The notes below the pieces were generated by a model. That model saw only the letters and a list, made by a program, of their open reading frames with translations, was not told where the DNA came from and did no database searches. The position numbers and the translations under genes were made by a program. This document shows, piece by piece, positions 15,526-24,192 of a stretch of DNA of 40,097 nucleotides; within the stretch, counting starts at the first letter, position 1, and the number at the start of each line of letters is the position of its first letter. The DNA is taken from the NCBI GenBank assembly GCA_937898415.1, contig CALDLA010000096.1:1-40097 (forward strand). Reading direction: 5' to 3'. The DNA comes from an uncultured Prevotellaceae bacterium (GTDB lineage: Bacteria; Bacteroidota; Bacteroidia; Bacteroidales; Bacteroidaceae).

Positions 15526-18009
15526 GTGAAAAGATATTATTTTATCGTCATAATCATACTTGGTCTTGCTTTCCCTGCACAGGCACAACAGTGGCTGACT
15601 GGTGTCGTACTCGATGCGGAGACAGGTGATACCATCGCTCGTGCAAGTGTGGTGTATGAGGGTCATCGCGTGTCGACTGTTGCTGACGCCATGGGGCGCT
15701 ACACCATCAGCCGGCATCAGGGGTGGAGTCTGTCTTTCAGCGCTGTAGGATACAAGAAGCGTTCTATCCGTGTGGGTGAAAAGACGGTGGGACAGTTAAA
15801 CATACGGCTGAAGCCCGACCGTCGTCAATTAGGCGAGGTGACAATCAAGGCAAAGCGCAACAAGTATAGTCGTAAAAACAATCCGGCAGTTGAACTGATG
15901 AAACGCGTTGTTGCAGCTAAGAAACGAACCGACCTCAGCGTCAACGACTACTACCAGTACTCCAAATACGAGAAACTGACATTGGCATGGAATGACTTGA
16001 AACCAGAACAGTTGTTGCGCAAGCCGTTTAAGAACCATCCTTGGCTGATTGACCAGATTGAGACCAGTCCCTTTACCGGAAAGTTGGTCTTGCCCGTATC
16101 GGTCGATGAGACCGTCAGCCAGAAGATTTACCGCAAGAAACCACACAACGAGAAGACCATTGTCATGGGTCAGGTTTCCTCAGGCGTCAATGACCTGTTT
16201 CAGACGGGCGATATTATTAATACGGTCGTGAAGGATGTCTTTACCGACGTTGACCTCTATGACGACCAGATTCGTCTGTTGCAACGGCCTTTTATCTCAC
16301 CTATTTCCAACGAGGGTATCAGTTTCTACCGCTATTATATTGAGGATACCGTTGCCGTCGATCGCGACTCATGCATCCATCTTCATTTTCTCCCCAACAA
16401 CCAGCACGACCGAGGTTTCAGGGGCGACCTTTATATCCTCAATGATTCCACGCTGCACGTCCGTCGCTGTCAGATGACCATTCCCCAGCAGAGCAACGTG
16501 AATTTCGTGGACAGCATGCAGGTACATCAGGAATTCCAGAAGACTGCCGACGGTCAATGGGTACTGACACACAACGACATGGTGACCGTGCTCAAACTGT
16601 TCGAATTCATGGACCAGAGTGTCGTTGTTAACAGAACGACCCGTCTCTCAGAATACTCTTTTGACGAAATACCTGAAAAACAGTTCAAGGGCGGTGCCAA
16701 GGAGGTGACGCAGGCTGATGCCGAGATGCGTGACAAGGAGTTCTGGGACCACTATCGTCAGGTAGAACTCACGAAGAGCGAGGGTAGGATGGGAGATTTC
16801 CTAACTGGTATTGAGAGTATTCGTGGTTTCAAATACATCATTCTGGGTCTGAAGACCCTTATCGAGAATAGTATTGAGACCAGTAATCCCAATTATATTG
16901 ATATCTGTCCTGTCAACACGCTCCTGAGCCATAACTTCATTGACGGATGGCGCAGCCGTTTCAGCCTGAAGACAACAGCCAACCTCAACCGGCATCTCTT
17001 CCTTTCCGGTTACTACGCCCACGGCTGGGGCAGCCATCGGAACTATTACAGTGCCGAAGCCACCTATTCGCTGAATGCAAAGAAATATTTACCGCATGAA
17101 TTTCCTCGCCGTACGATTACCGTGCAGACCACCCGCGACGTTTGCACACCAGGCGACCACTTCTTGGAGACAGATAAGGATAATGTGTTCATGGCCATGA
17201 AGTGGGCCAAGGTTGACAAGATGATGTTCTACAACCGTCAGCAGGTGACCTTTGAGTATGAGACGGACTGGGGACTGCGAACCGTCGTAAGCGGTAAACG
17301 TGAAGAAAACGAGTGTGCAGGAAACTGGACGTTCGACGACCTGAAAACCACTGAATTGCGTACTACGCTGAGATTTGCTCCTGGCGAGACCTATATTAAT
17401 AACAAGCTTCGCCGTCGCGTAGTCAACTTGGACGCCCCTGTCTTCAGCCTGACGTATGCCCACGGCTTTGACGGCTTGCTCGATGGACAGTATGACTACA
17501 ACTTTACTGAACTGAGCATCTTTAAGCGTGTCTGGCTGAACAATTGGGGAAAGGTTGACGTGTCGTTGAAAGGCGGTGTGCAATGGAACGAGGTTCCGCT
17601 TCTTTTGCTGATTCATCCGGCATCCAATCTGTCGTACTTTAACCAGCCCCAGACGTTCAACCTCATTAACAACATGGAGTTTATCAACGACCGTTATGCG
17701 TCGTTGATGCTTACATGGGACATGAATGGCCGGTTGCTGAACCGTGTTCCCCTCGTGAAGCGCTGGCACTGGCGTGAGTTTATGGCTGTTCGCACCCTTT
17801 GGGGTACACTCAGCGAGAAGAACAAAGACGCAGTGTTGCCTGAAGGCTCCTATGTGATGGATTCCAAGAAACCTTATGTGGAGGTAATGGTGGGCATACA
17901 TAATATATTCAAGTTCTTCAACGTTGAATATGTAAGACGCCTGAACTACAACGATCTTCCTACCAGCCCGAAGTGGGGAATGCGCTATTCACTCTCGCTT
18001 ACGTTCTGA
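15526..18009 (+). CDS. DUF5686 / carboxypeptidase-regulatory-like outer-membrane protein
   Basis: 827 residues. Signal peptide (RYYFIVIIILGLAFPAQAQ), then a CarboxypepD_reg-like beta-sandwich (WLTGVVLDAETGDTIARASV to LNIRLKPDRR, ~22-100), then the long DUF5686 region, ending in alternating aromatic/polar strands typical of a beta-barrel (last residues RYSLSLTF). Family function unknown; probably an outer-membrane transport or surface protein. The start is a GTG. The only upstream ATG in range (15489) is out of frame and stops at once. It lies 36 bases before the aminotransferase gene and may be read into it. Confidence 0.85.
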   Translation: MKRYYFIVIIILGLAFPAQAQQWLTGVVLDAETGDTIARASVVYEGHRVSTVADAMGRYTISRHQGWSLSFSAVGYKKRSIRVGEKTVGQLNIRLKPDRRQLGEVTIKAKRNKYSRKNNPAVELMKRVVAAKKRTDLSVNDYYQYSKYEKLTLAWNDLKPEQLLRKPFKNHPWLIDQIETSPFTGKLVLPVSVDETVSQKIYRKKPHNEKTIVMGQVSSGVNDLFQTGDIINTVVKDVFTDVDLYDDQIRLLQRPFISPISNEGISFYRYYIEDTVAVDRDSCIHLHFLPNNQHDRGFRGDLYILNDSTLHVRRCQMTIPQQSNVNFVDSMQVHQEFQKTADGQWVLTHNDMVTVLKLFEFMDQSVVVNRTTRLSEYSFDEIPEKQFKGGAKEVTQADAEMRDKEFWDHYRQVELTKSEGRMGDFLTGIESIRGFKYIILGLKTLIENSIETSNPNYIDICPVNTLLSHNFIDGWRSRFSLKTTANLNRHLFLSGYYAHGWGSHRNYYSAEATYSLNAKKYLPHEFPRRTITVQTTRDVCTPGDHFLETDKDNVFMAMKWAKVDKMMFYNRQQVTFEYETDWGLRTVVSGKREENECAGNWTFDDLKTTELRTTLRFAPGETYINNKLRRRVVNLDAPVFSLTYAHGFDGLLDGQYDYNFTELSIFKRVWLNNWGKVDVSLKGGVQWNEVPLLLLIHPASNLSYFNQPQTFNLINNMEFINDRYASLMLTWDMNGRLLNRVPLVKRWHWREFMAVRTLWGTLSEKNKDAVLPEGSYVMDSKKPYVEVMVGIHNIFKFFNVEYVRRLNYNDLPTSPKWGMRYSLSLTF

Positions 18010-18045
18010 ATAAAAACAAGAATAAAAATAAAAAAACAAAGTATC

Positions 18046-19089
18046 ATGAATTATCTTGATAGAAACGAATTTAACTTTGAGCCGAGCCAGAAAGTGCTTG
18101 ACGCAGTAAAGAACTTTAATGCAAAAGACCTTTGCTTCTATACCCGTATCTACGACCAGGGAAAGAAGAGCGTCATCAGCGTCCGTGTGAGCGAAATCTA
18201 CGGAGTGCCTGAAGAGCAGGTGCTGTTGGCCTATGGTGGTGAGGAAATCTTGAAGAACGCCATCCACTATTTCCTGATGGAAGGCGACAACAAGAAGATT
18301 CTCATCCCCGAGTTCTCATGGTGGTATTATAATAGGGTGGCCAGCGAGTGCGGAGGCACCTTCGAGATGTATCCCCTCTACGAACAGGAAGATACTTTTG
18401 CATACAATGTTGATGAGGTGATTGAATATACCAACCGCATCCATCCCCGTATGCTGCTGCTGGCATCGCCCAACAACCCCACGGGTAACTCACTGACCAG
18501 CGAGGAGATTGGCCGCATCATGGAGAACATTCCCAACGACACGATGGTGCTCGTCGATGAGGCTTATGCCAGCTTCATTACGTCTGACATCGACTACATC
18601 GCTCCGCTGGTCAATAAGTATGCGAACCTGATTATCTCGCGTACGCTGTCGAAGTTCTACGGACTGCCCGGCCTGCGCTGTGCCTTCGGTTTCATCGGCA
18701 AAGGGCACGACCAGTTCCTCAGCTACTCCAATAAGTATTTAGGCTTCAACCGCTTCTCTGAGGCTGTTGCTCTGGCTGCCCTTGAGAGCGATGAGCACTA
18801 TCGCCATGTGGCCGACGAGATGGAGTGGGGTCGTCAGCTCTATAAGAAGGAGCTGGGCGACTTGCCTGGTTTCAAGGTCTATAAGTCGGTGGCCAACTTC
18901 ATCCTCATCAAGTATCCCATTGAAATCAAAGAGGCCCTGATGGAAGCCCTGAAGATTCAGGATTATAAGATTAAGTTCATGGGTGATCCTGGACTGGAAT
19001 CATGTCTGCGTATTACGTTGGGACGTCGTGAACAGACTCAGGTGGTTGTTGACACCATTAAACGTGTTTGGGAAGGACAGAAGGCATGA
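18046..19089 (+). CDS. HisC-like PLP-dependent aminotransferase
   Basis: 347 residues of the class I/II fold, closest in pattern to histidinol-phosphate aminotransferase and threonine-phosphate decarboxylase (CobD). SPNNPTG at 141-147, DEAYASF at 171-177, and the PLP Lys203 in SRTLSKFYGLPGLR. No his genes are nearby. Its ATG-TGA overlap with the next gene ties it to CDP-alcohol lipid chemistry. I infer that it makes an amino-alcohol phosphate (by transamination or decarboxylation of a phosphorylated precursor) for the cytidylyltransferase at 21124. A true HisC remains possible, since the fold alone does not separate them. Confidence 0.85.
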   Translation: MNYLDRNEFNFEPSQKVLDAVKNFNAKDLCFYTRIYDQGKKSVISVRVSEIYGVPEEQVLLAYGGEEILKNAIHYFLMEGDNKKILIPEFSWWYYNRVASECGGTFEMYPLYEQEDTFAYNVDEVIEYTNRIHPRMLLLASPNNPTGNSLTSEEIGRIMENIPNDTMVLVDEAYASFITSDIDYIAPLVNKYANLIISRTLSKFYGLPGLRCAFGFIGKGHDQFLSYSNKYLGFNRFSEAVALAALESDEHYRHVADEMEWGRQLYKKELGDLPGFKVYKSVANFILIKYPIEIKEALMEALKIQDYKIKFMGDPGLESCLRITLGRREQTQVVVDTIKRVWEGQKA

Positions 19090-20069
19090 ACGAGAAATAC
19101 AGAGCTACTTTGAAGTCGGCAGAGACTGAGGATTGGCTCGACCTGCATGTCATCCGTCTCTTCAGCTACTATTGCGCGGTCTTCTTTGCCAAATTCGATA
19201 TCCATCCGAACACGGTTACCATCTGGTCGATGGTTATCGGTGCCCTGAGTGCTGTATTCTTCGGCTGTGGTAGCTACTACTATGGTGGTACGCTGGGACT
19301 GGTCTATAACATCATAGCCATCATATTGCTCATGGTGGCCGACGTTTTGGACTGCACTGATGGACAGCTGGCACGTATGACGGACAAAAGGAGTCGCCTG
19401 GGACGCATACTCGACGGATTGGCAGGCTTTGCATGGTTCCTACCCATCTACCACGCACTCGTCTATCGCTTCTACCTCCATCACGACATCGAGTTTTCGC
19501 TGCTTGGCATTGACAACACGGAGCAGAATACCTACATTGCCACCGCCGTCGTCTATGTGCTGGCATTAATGGCAGGCTTTGGCGGCCTCCAAATCCAGCA
19601 GCGACTCGCTGACTACTACATTCAGGTACACCTCTTCTTCCTGAAGGGCGAGATGGGCGCCGAACTCGACAATTCGCGCCGCCAGCAGGAAATCTACGAC
19701 CAGATGACTCCTGAGACTCACTCAAAGGCCGAACGCTGGTTCCAGAAATCTTACATCGAATACACCAAGAAGCAGGAAGCCGTCACTCCACAGTTCCAGC
19801 GGCTCATGGCCCGTCTGCGCGAGAAGTTCGGCTCGACCGATAACGTGCCGGCTGAGTTCCGCGAGAAGTTCCGCCAGCAGTCCCTGCCCGTCATCTTCTG
19901 GAACGGACTGATGACCTTCAACTTCCGCGAGTTCTGGCTCTTCCTTTTCTGCCTGCTTGACATTCCCGTGGCTCACTTGCTCTTCGAGATTATCGTCTTG
20001 GGACTGATCTACAAGTATGTCAACTATCGCCACGAGTCCTTCTGCCGTCAATTGGCCGACAAACTATGA
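19086..20069 (+). CDS. CDP-alcohol phosphatidyltransferase-family membrane protein
   Basis: 327 residues with several membrane helices. The signature is DCTDGQLAR with MTDKRSRLGRILDGLAG: Asp89, Asp92, Gly93, Ala96, Arg97, Gly106 and Asp110 are in place. The fourth acidic residue of D-G-x2-A-R-x8-G-x3-D-x3-D is Gly114 instead of Asp. A polar loop of ~80 residues (about 175-260) sits between membrane parts. The family moves a phospho-alcohol from CDP-alcohol to a second alcohol such as diacylglycerol. The start is the ATG overlapping the preceding stop (19086). Confidence 0.88.
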   Translation: MNEKYRATLKSAETEDWLDLHVIRLFSYYCAVFFAKFDIHPNTVTIWSMVIGALSAVFFGCGSYYYGGTLGLVYNIIAIILLMVADVLDCTDGQLARMTDKRSRLGRILDGLAGFAWFLPIYHALVYRFYLHHDIEFSLLGIDNTEQNTYIATAVVYVLALMAGFGGLQIQQRLADYYIQVHLFFLKGEMGAELDNSRRQQEIYDQMTPETHSKAERWFQKSYIEYTKKQEAVTPQFQRLMARLREKFGSTDNVPAEFREKFRQQSLPVIFWNGLMTFNFREFWLFLFCLLDIPVAHLLFEIIVLGLIYKYVNYRHESFCRQLADKL

Positions 20070-21106
20070 AGTGGACTAAGCAGCGGCTCAACAACCTGTT
20101 CTTCGTCGTCGGCGTATTGGCCTGTGTCGTCATGTTGCTGACGTTCGATGTCAGCTTTGTCGAGCTGTGGCAGCACCTCTGCCATGCCGGCTACTGGCTC
20201 ATCCCCATTGTCGGCGTCTGGCTGTTTATCTATGGCATCAATGCCTGGTCGTGGTACACCATCATCCGCAGCAAGTGTGATGCCGACGGCGAGCATGTGG
20301 GCTTCTGGCGCGTCTATCGTTTGACCATCACGGGCTATGCCCTGAACTACGCCACGCCCGTCGGCGGTCTTGGTGGTGAGCCTTACAGGGTCTTGGAGCT
20401 GTCGAAGGATGTCAGCACACAGCATGCCACCTCGTCAGTCATCCTCTATGCCATGATGCACTTCTTTGCCCACTTCTGGTTCTGGTTCACCAGCATCTTC
20501 ATCTATCTGGCACTGGCTGCTGCTGGCGACCTGCCTATCAACACGCCCATAGCCACCGTGCTGGGCATCATCATCCTCTTCTGTCTGCTTGCCTTCTACG
20601 TCTTTTCCAAGGGCTACCGCAACGGGCTGGTGGTGAACGTGCTCAGCTGGATAGGCCATATTCCGGGACTCAAGGGCTGGAGCAGTCGCTTTCGTGAGAA
20701 GCATGCTGAGTCGCTGCAGAATATCGATGAGCAGATTGCCGCCCTCCATGCCGAGGACAAGCGCGCCTTCTACAAGAGCCTCCTGCTCGAGTATCTTTCG
20801 CGCATCGTCCAGAGTTCCGAGGTGCTGTTCATGCTGCTGCTTTTCGGCATCGACAACGGCGGCGGGTTCTCAGGCCTGCTGATTACCTATCTCCACAGCA
20901 TCCTCATCGTCTCGTTCACCACGCTCTTTGCCAACCTCATCGGTTTCCTGCCCATGCAGCTTGGTGTCCAGGAGGGTGGCTTCGTCCTTTCCATCGCCGC
21001 CCTCGGCCTCTCAGCCGCCCTTGGCATCTTCGTGAGTATCATCTGCCGCGTACGTGAGATTATCTGGATAGCCATTGGCATGCTCTTAATGAAATTAAAA
21101 GATTAA
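20066..21106 (+). CDS. UPF0104/LPG-synthase-TM family membrane protein (flippase-like)
   Basis: 346 residues, about eight membrane helices. TGYALNYATPVGGLGGEPYR near residue 100 and the C-terminal IGFLPMQLGVQEGGFVL are the conserved blocks of pfam03706, the membrane part of lysylphosphatidylglycerol synthase (MprF), which moves lipids across the membrane. There is no aminoacyl-transferase domain. In this cluster I infer translocation or handling of the lipid built by its neighbours. 4-base overlap with the gene before. Confidence 0.88.
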   Translation: MKWTKQRLNNLFFVVGVLACVVMLLTFDVSFVELWQHLCHAGYWLIPIVGVWLFIYGINAWSWYTIIRSKCDADGEHVGFWRVYRLTITGYALNYATPVGGLGGEPYRVLELSKDVSTQHATSSVILYAMMHFFAHFWFWFTSIFIYLALAAAGDLPINTPIATVLGIIILFCLLAFYVFSKGYRNGLVVNVLSWIGHIPGLKGWSSRFREKHAESLQNIDEQIAALHAEDKRAFYKSLLLEYLSRIVQSSEVLFMLLLFGIDNGGGFSGLLITYLHSILIVSFTTLFANLIGFLPMQLGVQEGGFVLSIAALGLSAALGIFVSIICRVREIIWIAIGMLLMKLKD

Positions 21107-21123
21107 CGTTGAAATATAGAAAC

Positions 21124-21852
21124 ATGTTTGGAGTAATACTTGCTGCGGGAATGGCCAAGCGCTTGCGCCCGCTCACCGATACTAAACCCAAGTGCCTGCT
21201 CGAAGTTGCTGGCCGCACCCTTCTGGAACGTACCGTCGATGCCATGCATCAGGCTGGCATCACGGAGTTTGTTGTCGTCACCGGCTATCGTGCTGACCAG
21301 ATACGCGACTTCCTCACTAATCACTATCCACAATTCACCATCCACTTTCTCCACAATGCCGACTATGAGCACAACAACAACATCTATTCCCTATGGATGT
21401 CGGGCAAGGTTGTCCGCGACAAGGAGTTCCTGCTGATGGATAGCGACATCCTCTGCGACCCTGCTGCCGTCGTCCGCATTGCCGCTGAACAGGAGTCGGC
21501 CCTTGCCGTCAACTGCCATGAGATGGGCGAGGAGGAGATGAAGGTCGTTGTCGATGCCAAATGCCGCATCACTGAAATCTCCAAGACCTGCCGTCCTGAG
21601 GAAGCGATGGGTGAGAGTGTGGGCATTGAGCACGTCACCGCCGACTATAGCGAGGCCCTGTTCCGTGAGCTCGACCAGATGATTACGAACGAGGGACTCA
21701 TTGACATCTTCTACGAACGAGCCTTCGAGCGACTCATTCCCCAGGGCCACACCTTCCGCGTTGTCGATACCACCTCCTATTTCTCTTATGAGCTCGATAC
21801 GCCAGAAGACTTTGAGCGTGCCCAGCAGCTCATGCCTCGAGAGCTGCTTTGA
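21124..21852 (+). CDS. LicC-like phosphocholine-type cytidylyltransferase
   Basis: 242 residues. The nucleotidyltransferase opening GVILAAGMAKRLRPLTDTKP, KCLLEVAG, NNNIYSLWMS (typical of the LicC/COG1213 group) and a metal-site LLMDSDILCD. It would activate a phospho-alcohol with CTP (CDP-choline-type product) for the CDP-alcohol transferase two genes upstream. Sugar-phosphate or inositol-phosphate substrates are alternatives. I take the ATG at 21124 because the family starts right before the ILAAG motif. A TTG at 21109, two bases after the previous stop, would add five residues. Confidence 0.86.
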   Translation: MFGVILAAGMAKRLRPLTDTKPKCLLEVAGRTLLERTVDAMHQAGITEFVVVTGYRADQIRDFLTNHYPQFTIHFLHNADYEHNNNIYSLWMSGKVVRDKEFLLMDSDILCDPAAVVRIAAEQESALAVNCHEMGEEEMKVVVDAKCRITEISKTCRPEEAMGESVGIEHVTADYSEALFRELDQMITNEGLIDIFYERAFERLIPQGHTFRVVDTTSYFSYELDTPEDFERAQQLMPRELL

Positions 21853-21878
21853 TATCTCATTATAGCAACTTACTAGCT

Positions 21879-21988
21879 AAATTCACTGAAATTACTAGGT
21901 AAATTCACTGAATTTGCAATGTAAATTCACTGAATTTGGTTTGTAAATTCACTGAATTTGGTTTGTAAATTCACTGAATTTAGTATGT
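21879..21988. repeat. 22-bp tandem repeat, 5 units, palindromic core
   Basis: Five adjoining 22-bp units starting at 21879, 21901, 21923, 21945 and 21967. The core AAATTCACTGAATTT is a palindrome (7-bp arms around one base). Units 3 and 4 are identical; unit 1 is the most diverged. Confidence 0.92.
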
Positions 21989-22165
21989 AGGTGCTATTGT
22001 TTGTAATTTTTTCGTTTGACTGAGATGATGAGAGGGATGCGGGGCGGGCCCGGGTCTCTGGACTCCCAGTTATATAACAACTTGGCTTCTGAGGGGATTG
22101 GATAGGGCTTTGTTGGTGCAAGAGCCTATGTTGCCGAGTCAGAGGACATAGGTTAACTCGTTTTT

Positions 22166-22223
22166 GCCTATACGCAAAATACCTTGCGCCTGTACGCAAA
22201 ATATCCTCGCCTTAACGCAAAAT
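22166..22223. repeat. short repeat, 3 units, 21-22 bp spacing
   Basis: GCCTATACGCAAAAT (22166), GCCTGTACGCAAAAT (22188) and GCCTTAACGCAAAAT (22209). TTTTGC just before the first unit can pair with its GCAAAA. Confidence 0.8.
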
Positions 22224-22253
22224 CAAACTTCCAAAAAAAGTCACTTCGTTGTC

Positions 22254-22310
22254 ATTTATTAATAAATAGCACGCTATTTATTAATAATTTACACGCTATT
22301 TATTAATAAA
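22254..22310. repeat. 22-bp repeat, 2.6 units, palindromic core
   Basis: Units start at 22254, 22276 and 22298. Core TTTATTAATAAA is a perfect palindrome, and the two full units end in CACGCT. Confidence 0.85.
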
Positions 22311-22433
22311 CGCGATTTACAGCCTGTTCGGATTGATGGACTAAAATACCGCTAATTGTCACATCTTCTATAAAATATGGCTTGAATCATGTTAAAGTCT
22401 GTGTTTTCTAGCTAATGATTGAAGGAAATGTTG

Positions 22434-22441
22434 TAACTTTG
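22434..22441 (+). promoter_or_regulatory. -7 box (TAACTTTG) of the KilA-N gene
   Basis: Exact TAnnTTTG match 32 bases before the ATG at 22474. Confidence 0.6.
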
Positions 22442-22473
22442 CAATGCAAAGTTTGTAAATCAGACGTTAAGAT

Positions 22474-23277
22474 ATGGCAAAGATAACTGTACAGGACACA
22501 CAGGTAACCGTCGTAAGTATCGATGAGCGCGACTACATCTCGCTCACAGATATGGTGCGTAATATAGAAAACGGGCTGGCACTTATAGAAAAGTGGCTCC
22601 GTAACAAGAACACCATCGAATTCCTCGGTATCTGGGAGTCTATGTATAATCCGAATTTTAATTCCCCCGAATTCGAGGGAATTAAAAATGCAGCGGGTCT
22701 GAATCGCTTCATCCTCTCTGTAAAGCAATGGGTGGAGAAGACCAACTCGCGCGGAATCATTGCCAAGGCTGGCCGCTACGGCGGCACGTATGCCCATAAG
22801 GACATTGCCTTTGAGTTTGCCACATGGGTATCACCCCAGTTCAAGCTCTACTTGATTCAGGAGTTCGAGCGCATGAAGACAGACGAGCAGAAGCAGCTCG
22901 GATGGACGGCAAAGCGTGAACTGTCCAAAATCAACTACCGCATTCATACGGATGCCATCAAACAGAACCTGATTCCTGAAGAAGTAACCCCAGCACAGGC
23001 CAGCATTATCTATGCGGAGGAGGCGGACGTGCTCAATGTGGCCATGTTCGGACAAACGGCCAAGCAATGGCGTGAAGCTCATCCTGACTTAAAAGGAAAC
23101 ATCCGTGACTATGCCTCCATCAATGAGCTGATTTGCCTTGCCAACATGGAGAACATCAATGCCGTGCTCATTGATGAAGGTGTTCCGCAGAGGGAAAGAC
23201 TGATACGTCTCAACCAAATTGCCATTAATCAGATGCGTGTGTTGGAGAACGATGAGAATAGGAACTTGTTAAAATAA
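22474..23277 (+). CDS. KilA-N domain protein
   Basis: 267 residues. Residues ~15-130 form a KilA-N domain: SLTDMVRNIENG, WLRNKNTIEFLGIWE, and the diagnostic YAHKDIAFEFATWVSPQFKLYL. The rest is helical (KTDEQKQLGWTAKRELSKIN and on), typical of the C-terminal half seen in free-standing Bacteroidetes members. KilA-N is a DNA-binding domain of phage and large DNA viruses. No other phage genes are nearby, so this is an orphan, possibly a domesticated phage gene or a defence/regulatory gene. It is preceded by repeat arrays with palindromic cores, which a DNA-binding protein could recognise. Confidence 0.9.
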   Translation: MAKITVQDTQVTVVSIDERDYISLTDMVRNIENGLALIEKWLRNKNTIEFLGIWESMYNPNFNSPEFEGIKNAAGLNRFILSVKQWVEKTNSRGIIAKAGRYGGTYAHKDIAFEFATWVSPQFKLYLIQEFERMKTDEQKQLGWTAKRELSKINYRIHTDAIKQNLIPEEVTPAQASIIYAEEADVLNVAMFGQTAKQWREAHPDLKGNIRDYASINELICLANMENINAVLIDEGVPQRERLIRLNQIAINQMRVLENDENRNLLK

Positions 23278-23520
23278 CATGAGCGGATAGGACATTACAT
23301 ATAGAAACAACATAAGAAGCGTTGACTTTTTGATTCTTATTCCAGAAATTTCGCCAAAATATCTACCGAGAAGAGAAGCGTTGATGCTCGCGTTTAGGCG
23401 CGGGCTGAGACTTTATCTGGTAGAACGGCGTTTGGCGATGCCTCTGAACTGGATGCGGAATCAGTACCGCGCCGATTTTATCAGAACCCAAACAAATATA
23501 ATCACAAAACGTATATAATA

Positions 23521-24081
23521 ATGAAACATCTGACTTTCTGGAGAAACATCTTCGTAATGGCCGCTGCCATGCTCTCCCTCACCTCTTGCAACAGCAATGA
23601 CAACGAGCAGGAAAAGCCGTTTACGACAGACCCTGTGGAGCAAACCAAGTTCTTTGTCTGCGAGGCGAGCGGCGAGACTCGGGGCACGACCGCCGTCATC
23701 GACACCCTTTTCACTGAGGACGACATAGATTGGTTCAACGTCAGCACCCGCGAAATCAGGTTCAAGAAGCAGGACGAGCAGCTATTCAATAAGCTGATGA
23801 AGAACTATCACAAAGAGGGGTTGGAGTTTCGCCTCGGCGAGAGTCTCCTGTTCGAGGTCAGCCGTTTCGTGTCCGACTTTGACAGCCGTGTATTCACCGA
23901 CCTCGTGCTGCACTATTCCACGATTGGCGAGGACGAGGGCAATCCCCGCTACTACCTGCACGACTGCTATCCAGCCCAGTTCATCGACGATGAGCGCACG
24001 CAGGCCAATATCAAGAAAAATGCTGTGCAATGGGAGACCTTTACTAAATATCTTGAAGGCAAAGGCAAACTGAAGAAGTAA
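23521..24081 (+). CDS. predicted lipoprotein, unknown function
   Basis: 186 residues. Signal II with lipobox LTSC (Cys at ~23) after NIFVMAAAMLS, then an Asn/Asp/Glu-rich linker and a mixed globular domain (IDTLFTEDDIDWFNVSTREI, LVLHYSTIGEDEGNPRYYLH). Family not recognised. Ahead of the sigma-factor operon in the same direction with a 111-base gap, so it may or may not be part of it. The 243 bases before it contain no clear -7 box. Confidence 0.78.
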   Translation: MKHLTFWRNIFVMAAAMLSLTSCNSNDNEQEKPFTTDPVEQTKFFVCEASGETRGTTAVIDTLFTEDDIDWFNVSTREIRFKKQDEQLFNKLMKNYHKEGLEFRLGESLLFEVSRFVSDFDSRVFTDLVLHYSTIGEDEGNPRYYLHDCYPAQFIDDERTQANIKKNAVQWETFTKYLEGKGKLKK

Positions 24082-24192
24082 ATGATGAAAATGGTTGGAG
24101 GGAAATAAATTATTTTTCTTTTTTTGCAATTAGGGGTATTTGATTTGGCTGTTCGAGGGTCTTATATACGATTAAAGACCAAAGATACACTT

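Larger units (their letters stand above)
21853..22473. other. gene-free spacer with three short-period repeat arrays
   Basis: 621 bases with no credible gene. It holds three separate repeat blocks (21879-21988, 22166-22223, 22254-22310), a G/C-rich patch (22036-22070) and an inverted repeat CCTATG (22126-22131) with CATAGG (22147-22152), then the promoter of the KilA-N gene. I see no tRNA, transposase remnant or terminator with a T-run. Confidence 0.7.

Noticed and set aside
18046..19089. Ordinary histidine-biosynthesis HisC
   Set aside because: Not excluded, but there are no other his genes and the gene is translationally coupled to CDP-alcohol lipid genes.
22020..22160. tRNA or other structured RNA in the G/C-rich patch
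   Set aside because: No cloverleaf with T-loop and CCA end could be formed; only a weak inverted repeat.
21927..22199. 90-codon open frame on the minus strand across the repeat spacer
   Set aside because: Its C-terminal part is only the translation of the 22-bp repeats and the rest is low-complexity; no promoter and no family-like sequence.
21879..22310. CRISPR array
   Set aside because: Units are contiguous 22-mers without unique spacers, and no cas genes are present.
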